NCBI GenBank assembly: GCA_026706165.1
Contig: JAPOZF010000268.1
Span: forward strand, 1 to 6,576
DNA: 6,576 bases
Direction: 5' to 3'
DNA from: Gemmatimonadota bacterium
GTDB taxonomy: Bacteria > Latescibacterota > UBA2968 > UBA8231
The notes below the pieces were generated by a model. The model worked only from the letters and a program-made list of their open reading frames with translations. It ran no database searches and was not told the DNA's origin. Shown here piece by piece: positions 1-6,401 of the stretch. A program made the position numbers and the translations under genes. Each line of letters starts with the position of its first letter. The stretch's first letter is position 1.

Positions 1-1
1 G

Positions 2-91
2 GGCGCAACCTACATTCACCTCTCGGTACCGTCGACCGTCGAGACCAGCTTCATCAACCGGGGTCGGTCCAGACCGATGCGAAACTGCTGA
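2..91 (+). CDS. C-terminal end of an unrecognised protein (partial, uncertain)
   Basis: The second plus-strand frame is open from the window edge to a TGA at 89-91 and encodes about 29 residues, ending in SFINRGRSRPMRNC. The frame is followed at once by a terminator-like hairpin and T run, which is what one expects at the 3' end of a transcription unit. I do not recognise the family, and 29 codons are too few to prove coding in GC-rich DNA. The first plus-strand frame is also open at the window edge, so the choice of frame is an inference from the position of the stop relative to the T run. Confidence is low. Confidence 0.3.
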   Translation, partial: GATYIHLSVPSTVETSFINRGRSRPMRNC

Positions 92-111
92 GGCGGCGGT
101 CTTTTTTTTTT
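71..111 (+). terminator. Putative intrinsic terminator upstream of the PhyH gene
   Basis: AGACCG at 71-76 can pair with CGGTCT at 97-102, and a run of ten T follows at 102-111, by far the longest T tract in the window. The loop of 20 bases is long for a classic terminator and contains the TGA at 89-91 of the partial upstream frame. The T run is strong evidence; the stem is only moderate. The 71-76 arm can alternatively pair with the CGGTC at 65-69 (see findings). Confidence 0.5.
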
Positions 112-176
112 GCGGCGGACCCCGTGGATACCGGCATCCCACGCAGCAGCCGCTTCGAGGAAAGGGCTGAACCACA

Positions 177-1039
177 ATGAAGAACGGACGGAACACCAGG
201 CGGGATCGATTTGCCCGCGACGGGTTTTTCCTGTTCGAGGACATACTCGACCCTCCCCTGCTCGATCGCCTCAGCCGCTTCAGCGACGAAGTGCTCGCCA
301 GGCAGGCGCCGGAGCATTTCGAGGAAAACCTCACGACAGGCAGCATGGTCATGATCGATTGGGCCATGGCCTGCCGGCATCCGGTGATGGCCGAGCTCAT
401 CGCCCACCCCAACGCACTCGCGGCGCTGAAGACGCTCGGGTTCGACGAGCCGAAGTTTGGACACGGTCGCATCATCAGCAAACCGGCGCACAGTCCACCC
501 CTGTTCTGGCATGAAGACGGCGCTTCTGGAACGATCCGGTGAGCTATACGACGCAGCCGGTTCAATGCTTCCTGATGTACTACCTGACCGACACGGCCCC
601 GCAGAACGGGTGTCTGCGCGTGATCCCCGGGTCTCATCTGAAGCGCCATTCGCTGCACGACCGGATTTCACCCAGGCATACCGAGGAGCTCAGGAAATTC
701 GCCAACCCCGACGATCCGGGGTTCTCGCGGACTGATGACGAGGTCGACGTTCCCGTCGAGTCCGGAGATCTCGTGATGGGATACGGCAGTCTGCTGCACG
801 CTTCACATGCCAACCGGTCCGACCGGCGCCGGACCGTGCTCACCATGTGGTACTATCATGCTTTCGTTTCCCTGCCCGAGCGCACGCGGGGGACGGTTGC
901 ATCCCTGGAAGCAGACAACAGCGATGTGCCTTACGCCTCCCCAGAGATAAAAGCCCTTCTGGAACCCCTCAAAATCGCCTACCACGGCAAAGCCGAGCCC
1001 ATCGAGACGGAGTGGACGCCTGGGGAGGCCCTGAAGTGA
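177..1039 (+). pseudogene. Phytanoyl-CoA dioxygenase (PhyH) family protein, frameshifted
   Basis: This is a PhyH-family Fe(II)/2-oxoglutarate-dependent oxygenase of unknown substrate, presumably cytosolic. The reading frame starts at ATG 177, 10 bases after the purine-rich GAGGAAAGGG at 157-166. It runs as 121 residues to a TGA at 540-542, and the family sequence continues in another frame to the TGA at 1037-1039. The 5' part carries the H-x-D iron motif (WHED, H112 and D114). The 3' part, counted from GTG 539, carries the family segment NGCLRVIPGSHLKRH, the distal iron histidine in HASHAN (H87) and the arginine 11 residues on (R98) expected to bind 2-oxoglutarate. Both halves are needed for an active site. 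Adding one T after 518 turns the junction into GAC TGG CGC TTC TGG (DWRFW) and gives one frame of about 287 residues, normal for the family. No slippery heptamer is visible, so a point deletion or a sequencing/assembly error is more likely than programmed frameshifting. All ligands are intact, so any decay is recent. The substrate cannot be inferred. Confidence 0.88.
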
Positions 1040-1075
1040 GAGGCACCTGTTTCGACAATTTCAGGATCCTGCCTC
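1040..1075 (+). other. Stem-loop directly after the PhyH stop codon
   Basis: GAGGCA (1040-1045) and CCTG (1046-1049) pair with TGCCTC (1070-1075) and CAGG (1062-1065). This gives a ten-pair imperfect stem with a four-base bulge (ATCC, 1066-1069) and a 12-base loop. It begins on the base after the TGA at 1037-1039. There is no T run behind it, so it is not a standard intrinsic terminator. A 3'-end-stabilising hairpin or part of a Rho-dependent end are possible. The rest of the gap up to the transporter start shows no clear promoter. Confidence 0.4.
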
Positions 1076-1201
1076 AGGTCGTCGGCTTCGCGGCGATTCC
1101 GGAACCGGGGCTTTGACCTCGCGGGGAGGCGCCCACCTGGATTTCACCTTCACCCCCGGTACTCACATGTCCTCCCCAGAAGACATCTCCATGCGGACGG
1201 G

Positions 1202-2446
1202 ATGGTGCGGATGCAACGGCTGATCAGCCTGTCCGGACTCCTGGTGATGGTCGCCCTGGCCTTCGCCATGAGCGCCGACCGCCGCAAGGTCGACCTGCGG
1301 CTCGTCGCCGCCGGAGTGGGCCTGCAGTTCCTCCTGGCCCTGCTCGTCCTCAGGACCGGTCCGGGACAGGCGCTTTTCTCCCATGTCGGGGCCTTGGCCA
1401 CCACCTTGCTCAACTACGTCGACGCCGGCTCGAGCTTCGTCTTCGGAGAGCAGTTCGGCGATCATTTCTTCGCCTTCAAGGTTCTGCCCACCATCATCTT
1501 CTTCTCCGCCCTGATGGGCGTGCTCTACCACCTCGGCCTCGTGCAGCCGCTGGTGGCGGCCTTCGCCTGGGTGATGCGGCGCACCTTGGGCACTTCCGGG
1601 GCCGAAAGCCTCGCCGCAGCGGCGAACATCTTCGTCGGCCAGACCGAGGCCCCGCTCGTGGTGCGCCCCTACGTGGCGGCCATGACCCGGTCCGAGCTGA
1701 TGGCCCTGATGGTCGGCGGTTTCGCCACCATTGCCGGAGGGGTGCTGGCCGCCTTCGTCGGCCTGGGGATCGACCCCGGCCACCTGCTGTCCGCCTCGGT
1801 GATCTCCGCCCCGGCGGCGCTGATGGCGGCCAAGGTGATACAGCCGGAGGTGGAGACTCCCACGACCCTCGGCAAGGTGGAAGTCCGGGTGGAGCGGACC
1901 GGCGGCAACGTGGTGGAGGCCGCGGCCAACGGCACTCTCGACGGCCTGCGGCTGGCCTTGAACGTAGGCGCCATGCTCATCGCCGCTCTGGGATTGATCG
2001 CCCTGCTCGACGGGGTGATTGGGCTGTTGGGCCGGGGCGTGGGCCAGGTCCTGGGTACGGAAGCCCTGCCGTGGTCCCTTTCCGCGGCCCTGGGCTATTT
2101 CTTCGCCCCCTTCGCTTGGCTGATGGGAATCGAGGCCGGGGACTGCCTCCGGGCCGGCGAGCTGCTGGGCAAGAAGATGGTGATCAACGAATTCGTCTCC
2201 TACGTACAGCTCAGCCAGTGGATGCAGCCCGGCTCCGGCGTCGACCTGAGCCAGCGCTCGGTGGTCATTCTCACATATGCCCTGTGTGGTTTCGCCAACT
2301 TCAGCAGTATCGGCATCCAGATCGGAGGCATCGGCGGCATCGCCCCGGAACGGCGCAGCGAACTGGCGCGCCTCGGTTTTCGCGCCATGCTCGGCGGTAC
2401 CCTGGCCTGCTTCATGACCGCCTGCGTGGCCGGGATCCTGCTGTAG
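1202..2446 (+). CDS. Concentrative nucleoside transporter (CNT/NupC family)
   Basis: This 414-residue inner-membrane symporter of the CNT family should take up nucleosides with Na+ or H+. It contains the substrate-site motifs known from the Vibrio cholerae CNT structure: GQTE at 146-149 (nucleobase contacts), NEF at 329-331 with E330, and GFANFSS at 363-369 with N366 and S369 (ribose contacts). The surrounding FVGQTEAPLVVRPY (144-157) resembles the human CNT1-3 form more than E. coli NupC. Hydrophobic segments run the full length, for example at 6-22, 34-50, 95-111, 171-189, 252-274, 293-309 and 395-413. The length is usual for bacterial CNTs and every key residue is present. Start choice: ATG 1202 is taken as the outer bound, but ATG 1211 three codons later has a better-spaced GGGA upstream and fits the usual family start MxRLISL, so it may be the real start. 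The substrate range (purine, pyrimidine or both) is not settled by sequence. The gene appears to be its own transcription unit. Confidence 0.93.
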   Translation: MVRMQRLISLSGLLVMVALAFAMSADRRKVDLRLVAAGVGLQFLLALLVLRTGPGQALFSHVGALATTLLNYVDAGSSFVFGEQFGDHFFAFKVLPTIIFFSALMGVLYHLGLVQPLVAAFAWVMRRTLGTSGAESLAAAANIFVGQTEAPLVVRPYVAAMTRSELMALMVGGFATIAGGVLAAFVGLGIDPGHLLSASVISAPAALMAAKVIQPEVETPTTLGKVEVRVERTGGNVVEAAANGTLDGLRLALNVGAMLIAALGLIALLDGVIGLLGRGVGQVLGTEALPWSLSAALGYFFAPFAWLMGIEAGDCLRAGELLGKKMVINEFVSYVQLSQWMQPGSGVDLSQRSVVILTYALCGFANFSSIGIQIGGIGGIAPERRSELARLGFRAMLGGTLACFMTACVAGILL

Positions 2447-2669
2447 AGGGCCGGCGCCCCACGCTTACCCGACCCTGGCCATAGTCAGGCCGAGGAAACG
2501 GACCGTCTTCTGCTTCTGATTATATGCACGGGCCCAGCCCCCTTGGAGTCCGCCGAAGGCCGATCGCATTTCTTTCGTAAATTGGTACGGTTGCTGCCAG
2601 TTCGATTACCCCACTGCAAACCCTCCCCCGGCATCCGGAGCGAACGAGCATCCCTCGAGGAAATCCCGC

Positions 2670-3824
2670 ATGAACGCCCCCGGCCAGGAACAGCGGATCC
2701 AGACCGTCTGTCTGCTCCTTCTGACCATCGTCGCCGTGGCCGCGGCGCTCTTCTGGCTGCGCTCGGTCATGGTTCCCTTCGTGTTCGCCGTCCTCATCGC
2801 TTTCGGCCTGTCCCCCCTGATCAACCTGCAGGTGCGGCATCTCCGCTTCCCCCGGGCCCTGGCCATACTCGCCACCCTGGTTGCCGGATTCCTGATCCTC
2901 GTTCTGTTAGGGGTGCTGGTCTCGACGTCGGTCGGACAGCTGGCCGCGAAGGCGGACGACTACCTGCAGAGGCTGGTGCAGCTTCTCGACGTAGTCGTGG
3001 CGGCGATGCCCGGGCACCTCGAGGACGAAGCGAGGCGGGCGGTCGATTCGCTGTCGGACATCTCCCTGTCCACGGCCGGCACCATTCTCGTCACGGTCAC
3101 CAACGAGCTTCTCAGTCTGCTGTCGAGGGGCCTGCTGGTGATGATCTTCGTCGGCTTCATGCTCGCCGGAGGCTCGGAGCTCGAGCGGACACGGAACCAG
3201 TTCTGGAAAGAGGTCCAGTCCCGCATCCAGCGCTACATCATCGTCAAGTCCCTGGTGTCCGCCCTGACCGGGGGGCTCGTCGGCATCATTCTGGCAGTGC
3301 TCGGCATCGATCTCGCCCTGGTCTTCGGGGTATTCGCGTTTCTCCTGAACTTCATCCCGAGCGTCGGTTCGATCATCGCCACCCTCCTGCCCCTGCCGGT
3401 GCTGATCGTCAGCCCCGACCTCTCCCTGACGACCTGCGTGCTCGCCATTCTCCTGCCGATGACGGTGCAGTTCATCGTCGGCAACATCGTCGACCCGAAG
3501 CTGATGGGAAAGACTCTCGACCTGCATCCGGTCGCGCTGCTGCTGGCCCTGATCGTCTGGGGGACGATCTGGGGGGTCGTCGGAATGCTGCTCGCCGCCC
3601 CGATTACGGCGATTCTCAAGTTCATCTTCGAACGGATGGAGGTCACGGCGCCGCTTGCCGAGTTGCTTGCCGGGCGGCTGGCCGGCCGACCGCCCGAGGA
3701 GGAGGATGGCCCGGCAGAAGAAACCGGTCCCCCCGAGGCGGAAGAAGCCGCTGCCCCCGAGGAGGGGGAAGAGGTGGACAGCACCTCTGACGAACAGGAG
3801 TGTCAGGCGGACGAGAAGGCCTGA
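2670..3824 (+). CDS. AI-2E family transporter (PerM/TqsA-type permease)
   Basis: This 384-residue polytopic membrane protein belongs to the AI-2E exporter family (formerly UPF0118). Hydrophobic segments pair up near the N-terminus (about 11-29 and 33-50) and at 63-85. A soluble, partly amphipathic stretch lies at about 90-140. Further segments fall at about 147-167, 193-211, 213-229, 234-248, 254-271 and 288-318. The diagnostic motifs are LNFIPSVGS (226-234) and VDPKLMGK (274-281). ATG 2670 has GAGGA at 2657-2661, spaced 8 bases, which fixes the start. Known relatives include the AI-2 exporter TqsA, PerM and Na+/H+ antiporter-like proteins, so the transported substrate is open. The C-terminus (about 341-384) is a strongly acidic, Pro/Glu/Ala-rich tail lacking hydrophobic segments, beyond the conserved core. 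A separate transcription unit is likely, since 223 bases separate it from the CNT gene. It converges with the reductase gene, leaving 41 bases between the stops. Confidence 0.9.
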   Translation: MNAPGQEQRIQTVCLLLLTIVAVAAALFWLRSVMVPFVFAVLIAFGLSPLINLQVRHLRFPRALAILATLVAGFLILVLLGVLVSTSVGQLAAKADDYLQRLVQLLDVVVAAMPGHLEDEARRAVDSLSDISLSTAGTILVTVTNELLSLLSRGLLVMIFVGFMLAGGSELERTRNQFWKEVQSRIQRYIIVKSLVSALTGGLVGIILAVLGIDLALVFGVFAFLLNFIPSVGSIIATLLPLPVLIVSPDLSLTTCVLAILLPMTVQFIVGNIVDPKLMGKTLDLHPVALLLALIVWGTIWGVVGMLLAAPITAILKFIFERMEVTAPLAELLAGRLAGRPPEEEDGPAEETGPPEAEEAAAPEEGEEVDSTSDEQECQADEKA

Positions 3825-3865
3825 TTGACCGGCCGTCCGCGCTTTCCGCGCCGGCTTCCCGTTCC

Positions 3866-4876
3866 CTACCGCGGAGCGACCCCCTCCGGAAGCAGTTCCC
3901 CGGCCTCCAGCTCCGCCCACAGCGCCGGCGGGATCTCCTCCTGCATCAGGCGCGCGTTCGCCTCGAGCTCGGCCACCGAGGCCGCGCCCGGAACCACCGA
4001 GATCACCGCCTCGTGTCCGAAGGGGAACTGCAGGGCCGCCGCCCTCAGGTCTACGCCGTGGCGGTCGCAGACCGCCTTGAGCTCCCGGGCCCGCTCCACC
4101 AGGTGATCGGGCGCGGGCTGGTAGTCGAAGGACACCGGCCTGCCGAGGTCCCCGGCGAGGATGCCGCTGTTGTAGGGCCCGCCGATTACCAGCCTGACGC
4201 CGCGCTCCACGCACTGCGGCAGCAGCTCCGGCAGGGCGGACTGGTCGAGCAGGGTGTAGCGCCCGGCCAGGAGGACGCAGTCGAGGTCGAACCTCGCGAC
4301 CATCCGCGCCGTCCGCTCCCACTCGTTCATCCCCATGCCGACCGCCCTGACCGCGCCGCTCGCCCGCAGCTCGACGGCGGTCTGAAGGGCCTCGACGAAG
4401 ACCTCGTCGGCGTGCTGCCCCTTGAAGTCGCTGTCGTGGACGAAGAAGATGTCGACCCCGTCCAACCCCAGCCTTTCCAGGCTCGAACCGAGGGAAGCCC
4501 GCAGGCCTTCGGCGCTGAAGTCGAAATCGCAGGTACAGCGCGGAATCTCCTCCTCGCTCCAGGGCTGCGGGTTTTCGGGGTCGGGCCGCAGCAGACGCCC
4601 GCCCTTGGTCGACACGGCGAACGACCCCCGGGGAAGCTGCGCCAGCACCCGCCCGCAGCGGACTTCGCTGCGCCCCTCGCCGTACAGGGGGGCGGTGTCG
4701 AAATAGCGCACACCCATCTCCCAGGCGCGGCGGATGATTTCCAGGGCCTCTGCGTACCCGCAGCCCTGGTAAATCCCGTCGGCCAGGACCATCCCTCCCA
4801 GGGGCGCGCCGCCGAGGCCCAGGCGCGTCACCGACACCCCCGTGTCGCCGATCTCCACCTTTTCGAAAGGGTCCAT
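3866..4876 (-). CDS. Aldo-keto reductase, D-threo-aldose/L-fucose 1-dehydrogenase-like
   Basis: This 336-residue cytosolic NAD(P)-dependent oxidoreductase has the aldo-keto reductase (beta/alpha)8 fold. The catalytic tetrad is visible: D60 and Y65 in YFDTAPLYGEGRSE, K91 in VSTKGGR, and H147 in FFVHDSD. The opening GLGGAPLGG (20-28) and the stretch VLLAGRYTLLDQSALPELLP (201-220) with IGGPYNSGIL (231-240) are characteristic of the subfamily holding D-threo-aldose 1-dehydrogenase (L-fucose dehydrogenase) and pyridoxal 4-dehydrogenase. VVPGA near 294-298 fits the cofactor-phosphate region. The start codon lies 4 bases after the lactonase stop, with GGAG 7 bases upstream inside the end of that gene, so the two are almost certainly cotranscribed and translationally coupled. 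The lactonase partner favours oxidation of a free aldose to its lactone over pyridoxal oxidation. The exact sugar is an inference. Residues about 97-120 form an acidic insertion with two cysteines (C114, C116), of unknown meaning. Confidence 0.88.
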   Translation of the reverse strand: MDPFEKVEIGDTGVSVTRLGLGGAPLGGMVLADGIYQGCGYAEALEIIRRAWEMGVRYFDTAPLYGEGRSEVRCGRVLAQLPRGSFAVSTKGGRLLRPDPENPQPWSEEEIPRCTCDFDFSAEGLRASLGSSLERLGLDGVDIFFVHDSDFKGQHADEVFVEALQTAVELRASGAVRAVGMGMNEWERTARMVARFDLDCVLLAGRYTLLDQSALPELLPQCVERGVRLVIGGPYNSGILAGDLGRPVSFDYQPAPDHLVERARELKAVCDRHGVDLRAAALQFPFGHEAVISVVPGAASVAELEANARLMQEEIPPALWAELEAGELLPEGVAPR

Positions 4877-4880
4877 GCTC

Positions 4881-5777
4881 TCACTCCAGCCCGTAAACCC
4901 GCTCGGCGTTGCCGGCGAACAGCTTTGCCTGCTCTTCCCGGGGCCGTGCGGAGACGATCTCTCTCAGGGAGGCGGTCCAGGCGCCGAGGTCCGCCCCGAG
5001 GTTGCAGACCGGCCAGTCGCCGCCGAACACCACCCGCTCCGGCCCGAAGCAGTCCAGGCAGTGATCGACGGCCGGCGCCAGGGTGGCGGCGCTCCATCCG
5101 GCGGGGGCGCGGGCGACGATACCGGAGATCTTGCAGACGACGTGCTCCCGTTCCCCCAGCGCCGCGATATCGCTGAGCCACTGCTCCCTGGTGTGGCTGA
5201 AGGGGTTGGCCGGGTCGTACCCGGCGGCGCCGTTGACGACGCCCGGGTCGGCGTTGCCGCAGTGGTCGAGAATGAAGCGGGTGTCCGGACACCGGTCCAC
5301 CAGACCGACGGCATCCCCCAGCTCGGACGGCCTCATGCACAGATCGAAGCTCAGGCCGGACTCGCCGAGGTAGCGGATGTCGCTGACGAATCCCTCCCGC
5401 AGGCAGCGCCCGGGTCCGGCGGCCGGAACGTGCAGCACCTGCCTGATTCCCTTGACGAACCCGTTTCCCCTGTAGCGGTCGATGTAGCCGCGGAACCCCT
5501 CCCCCCCCGGGCTCCCGGAGATCACCGCCCCGGCGACCGGGTTGTCCCCGGCGGCGCACAGGCCGATGGCGAAATCCGCCTCGGCTGGCCTCTGGTCCGG
5601 GTCGAGGTCGACCTCCATGTAGATGGTCCGGTCGATGCCGGTCCCCCCGGCAGCGGCGAGATAGTCGCCGACGAGGTGATTCCCCTGCAACGGCCCGGTA
5701 CCCTCCCCGTCGAGCCAGGGCAGCGAGAAGCGGTCCAGGTCCCAAAGGTGCTGATGGGTATCGACGATCGGCAGCAT
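4881..5777 (-). CDS. Amidohydrolase-family sugar lactonase (COG3618, L-fuconolactonase-like)
   Basis: This 298-residue metal-dependent hydrolase has the amidohydrolase TIM-barrel fold and is probably cytosolic. Motifs in order: DTHQHLW at 6-12 (D6, H8, H10), E55 in MEVDLD, K109 in FVKGIRQ, H172 in LDHCGN (170-175) and D254 in FGGDWPVCNLG. This set is typical of COG3618 enzymes such as L-fuconolactonase, L-rhamnonolactonase and related lactonases. The length matches the family. The start at 5777 is fixed by a strong Shine-Dalgarno (GGGAGGA, complement of 5781-5787) and by the conserved DTHQHLW just inside the N-terminus; the open frame further upstream is only antisense to the kinase gene. It is the first gene of a leftward operon with the aldo-keto reductase. 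The likely role is opening the aldonolactone made by that reductase to the aldonate. The fuconolactone assignment rests on family plus neighbour and is not certain. Confidence 0.87.
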   Translation of the reverse strand: MLPIVDTHQHLWDLDRFSLPWLDGEGTGPLQGNHLVGDYLAAAGGTGIDRTIYMEVDLDPDQRPAEADFAIGLCAAGDNPVAGAVISGSPGGEGFRGYIDRYRGNGFVKGIRQVLHVPAAGPGRCLREGFVSDIRYLGESGLSFDLCMRPSELGDAVGLVDRCPDTRFILDHCGNADPGVVNGAAGYDPANPFSHTREQWLSDIAALGEREHVVCKISGIVARAPAGWSAATLAPAVDHCLDCFGPERVVFGGDWPVCNLGADLGAWTASLREIVSARPREEQAKLFAGNAERVYGLE

Positions 5778-5957
5778 GTTTCCTCCCTCAAGGTTGTGAT
5801 TTACTGAAGGTACTGCGATGATTGTTTCCCGGCCCGGCTTTTTCACCGGGTTTTCTCGACTTTCACGTGTGCACGGGATTGGCCATTTTGTATCTTTCGT
5901 AAGCGAACCGGTCGAATGGCCGACGAGTCGGCTTCCTGGTCCATGAGGAGCGAGGCA
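5778..5957. promoter_or_regulatory. Divergent control region between lactonase operon and kinase/STAS operon
   Basis: This gap must hold the start signals of both divergent units. It is more AT-rich around 5884-5900 than the flanking genes. Seen directly: the lactonase Shine-Dalgarno (5781-5787, complement); two tandem CCCGG (5828-5837) facing one CCGGG (5846-5850), followed by TTTT, which can form a hairpin; an imperfect palindrome CGTGTGCACG (5866-5875) overlapping CACGTG (5864-5869); and the AGGAG ribosome site of the kinase gene (5946-5950). Possible -10 elements (TATCTT at 5891 on plus; TACAAA on minus in the same area) match consensus only 4/6 and lack good -35 partners, so no promoter is placed. 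Confidence 0.4.
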
Positions 5958-6401
5958 GTGGACGCAAATCTCGAGTTGGATGTCAGGCTCGACCCCGAAG
6001 AGCCCAGGCGGGTTGCCGAGCAGTTCGAGCGCTTCGGAGCCGAGCATGGGTTGCCGGACAGAACGATTTTCGGATTCCAGCTTGCGCTTGACGAGATTCT
6101 GACCAACGTGATCTCCTACGCCTTCGAGGACGGCGCTCCCGATCCGGTCATCAAGGTCAACTTCGACCTGGACGACACCCGCCTTGAGGTGGTCGTCCAG
6201 GACAACGGCCGGCCCTTCGACCCGCTCCATGAGGCCGACGAGCCGGATTTGACCCTTCCCGCCTCTGGCCGCCCCATCGGCGGCCTCGGCATCCATCTCA
6301 CAAAGGCATTCGTTCACACGCTTTCCTATGAGCGGGTGGACGGGTACAACCGATTGAACCTCGTGCAGCCCATGGAGGCGCACCCGGAGGACAATGCATG
6401 A
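5958..6401 (+). CDS. RsbW/SpoIIAB-like serine kinase, anti-sigma factor (HATPase_c_2)
   Basis: This cytosolic GHKL-fold protein should bind ATP and phosphorylate a STAS antagonist. The usual partner-switch role is to sequester a sigma factor or other target until the antagonist is dephosphorylated. Counting from GTG 5958 (147 residues), the N-box is LALDEILTNVISYAF with E46 and N50, the positions of the catalytic and Mg-binding residues in SpoIIAB. The G1 box is VVVQDNGRPFDP with D82, and the G2 box is GGLGIHLTK starting at 108. Start choice: GTG 5958 has AGGAG (5946-5950) 7 bases upstream and gives the family-like N-terminus DANLELDVRLDP. The in-frame ATG 5916 would add 14 residues but has no ribosome site. 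Its stop overlaps the STAS start (ATGA, 6398-6401), so the two are translationally coupled. Here the kinase precedes the antagonist, the reverse of the Bacillus rsbV-rsbW order. No sigma factor gene is in view, so the controlled target is unknown. Confidence 0.9.
   Translation: MDANLELDVRLDPEEPRRVAEQFERFGAEHGLPDRTIFGFQLALDEILTNVISYAFEDGAPDPVIKVNFDLDDTRLEVVVQDNGRPFDPLHEADEPDLTLPASGRPIGGLGIHLTKAFVHTLSYERVDGYNRLNLVQPMEAHPEDNA

Noticed and set aside
539..1039. The 3' half of PhyH as an independent gene starting at GTG 539, coupled by GTGA to the first half
   Set aside because: The GTG lies inside conserved PhyH sequence, has no good ribosome site, and neither half alone has a full iron site; a one-base lesion explains the data better.
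1113..1141. TTGACC as a -35 element for the CNT gene
   Set aside because: Nothing resembling a -10 element lies at 16-18 bases downstream.
1163..1783. Minus-strand open frame opposite the CNT gene
   Set aside because: Gly/Glu/His/Gln-rich translation typical of antisense frames in GC-rich DNA.
2518..2526. AT-rich GATTATATG as a -10 element for the AI-2E gene
   Set aside because: No -35 match at suitable spacing; too weak to annotate.
2670..3824. Calling the AI-2E family protein a quorum-sensing autoinducer exporter
   Set aside because: The family name comes from one member; motifs do not establish AI-2 as the substrate, and no luxS or lsr gene is nearby.
3825..3865. A bidirectional terminator between the convergent AI-2E and reductase genes
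   Set aside because: Only short CGCG pairings are present and there is no T run in either direction.
2907..4322. Long minus-strand open frame of 471 residues opposite the AI-2E gene and overlapping the reductase
   Set aside because: Low-complexity, Arg/Gly/Gln/His-rich translation with no family resemblance; a GC-rich antisense shadow of two well-supported genes.
3800..5176. Plus-strand open frame of 458 residues opposite the reductase and lactonase
   Set aside because: Pro/Arg/His-rich composition, no motifs, and directly antisense to two genes with intact catalytic residues.
4842..5807. Plus-strand open frame of 321 residues opposite the lactonase
   Set aside because: Antisense shadow; no ribosome site and no recognisable domain.
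5778..6383. An N-terminal extension of the lactonase by about 200 residues
   Set aside because: The frame is open only because it is antisense to the kinase; the strong Shine-Dalgarno at 5781-5787 and the DTHQHLW motif fix the start at 5777.
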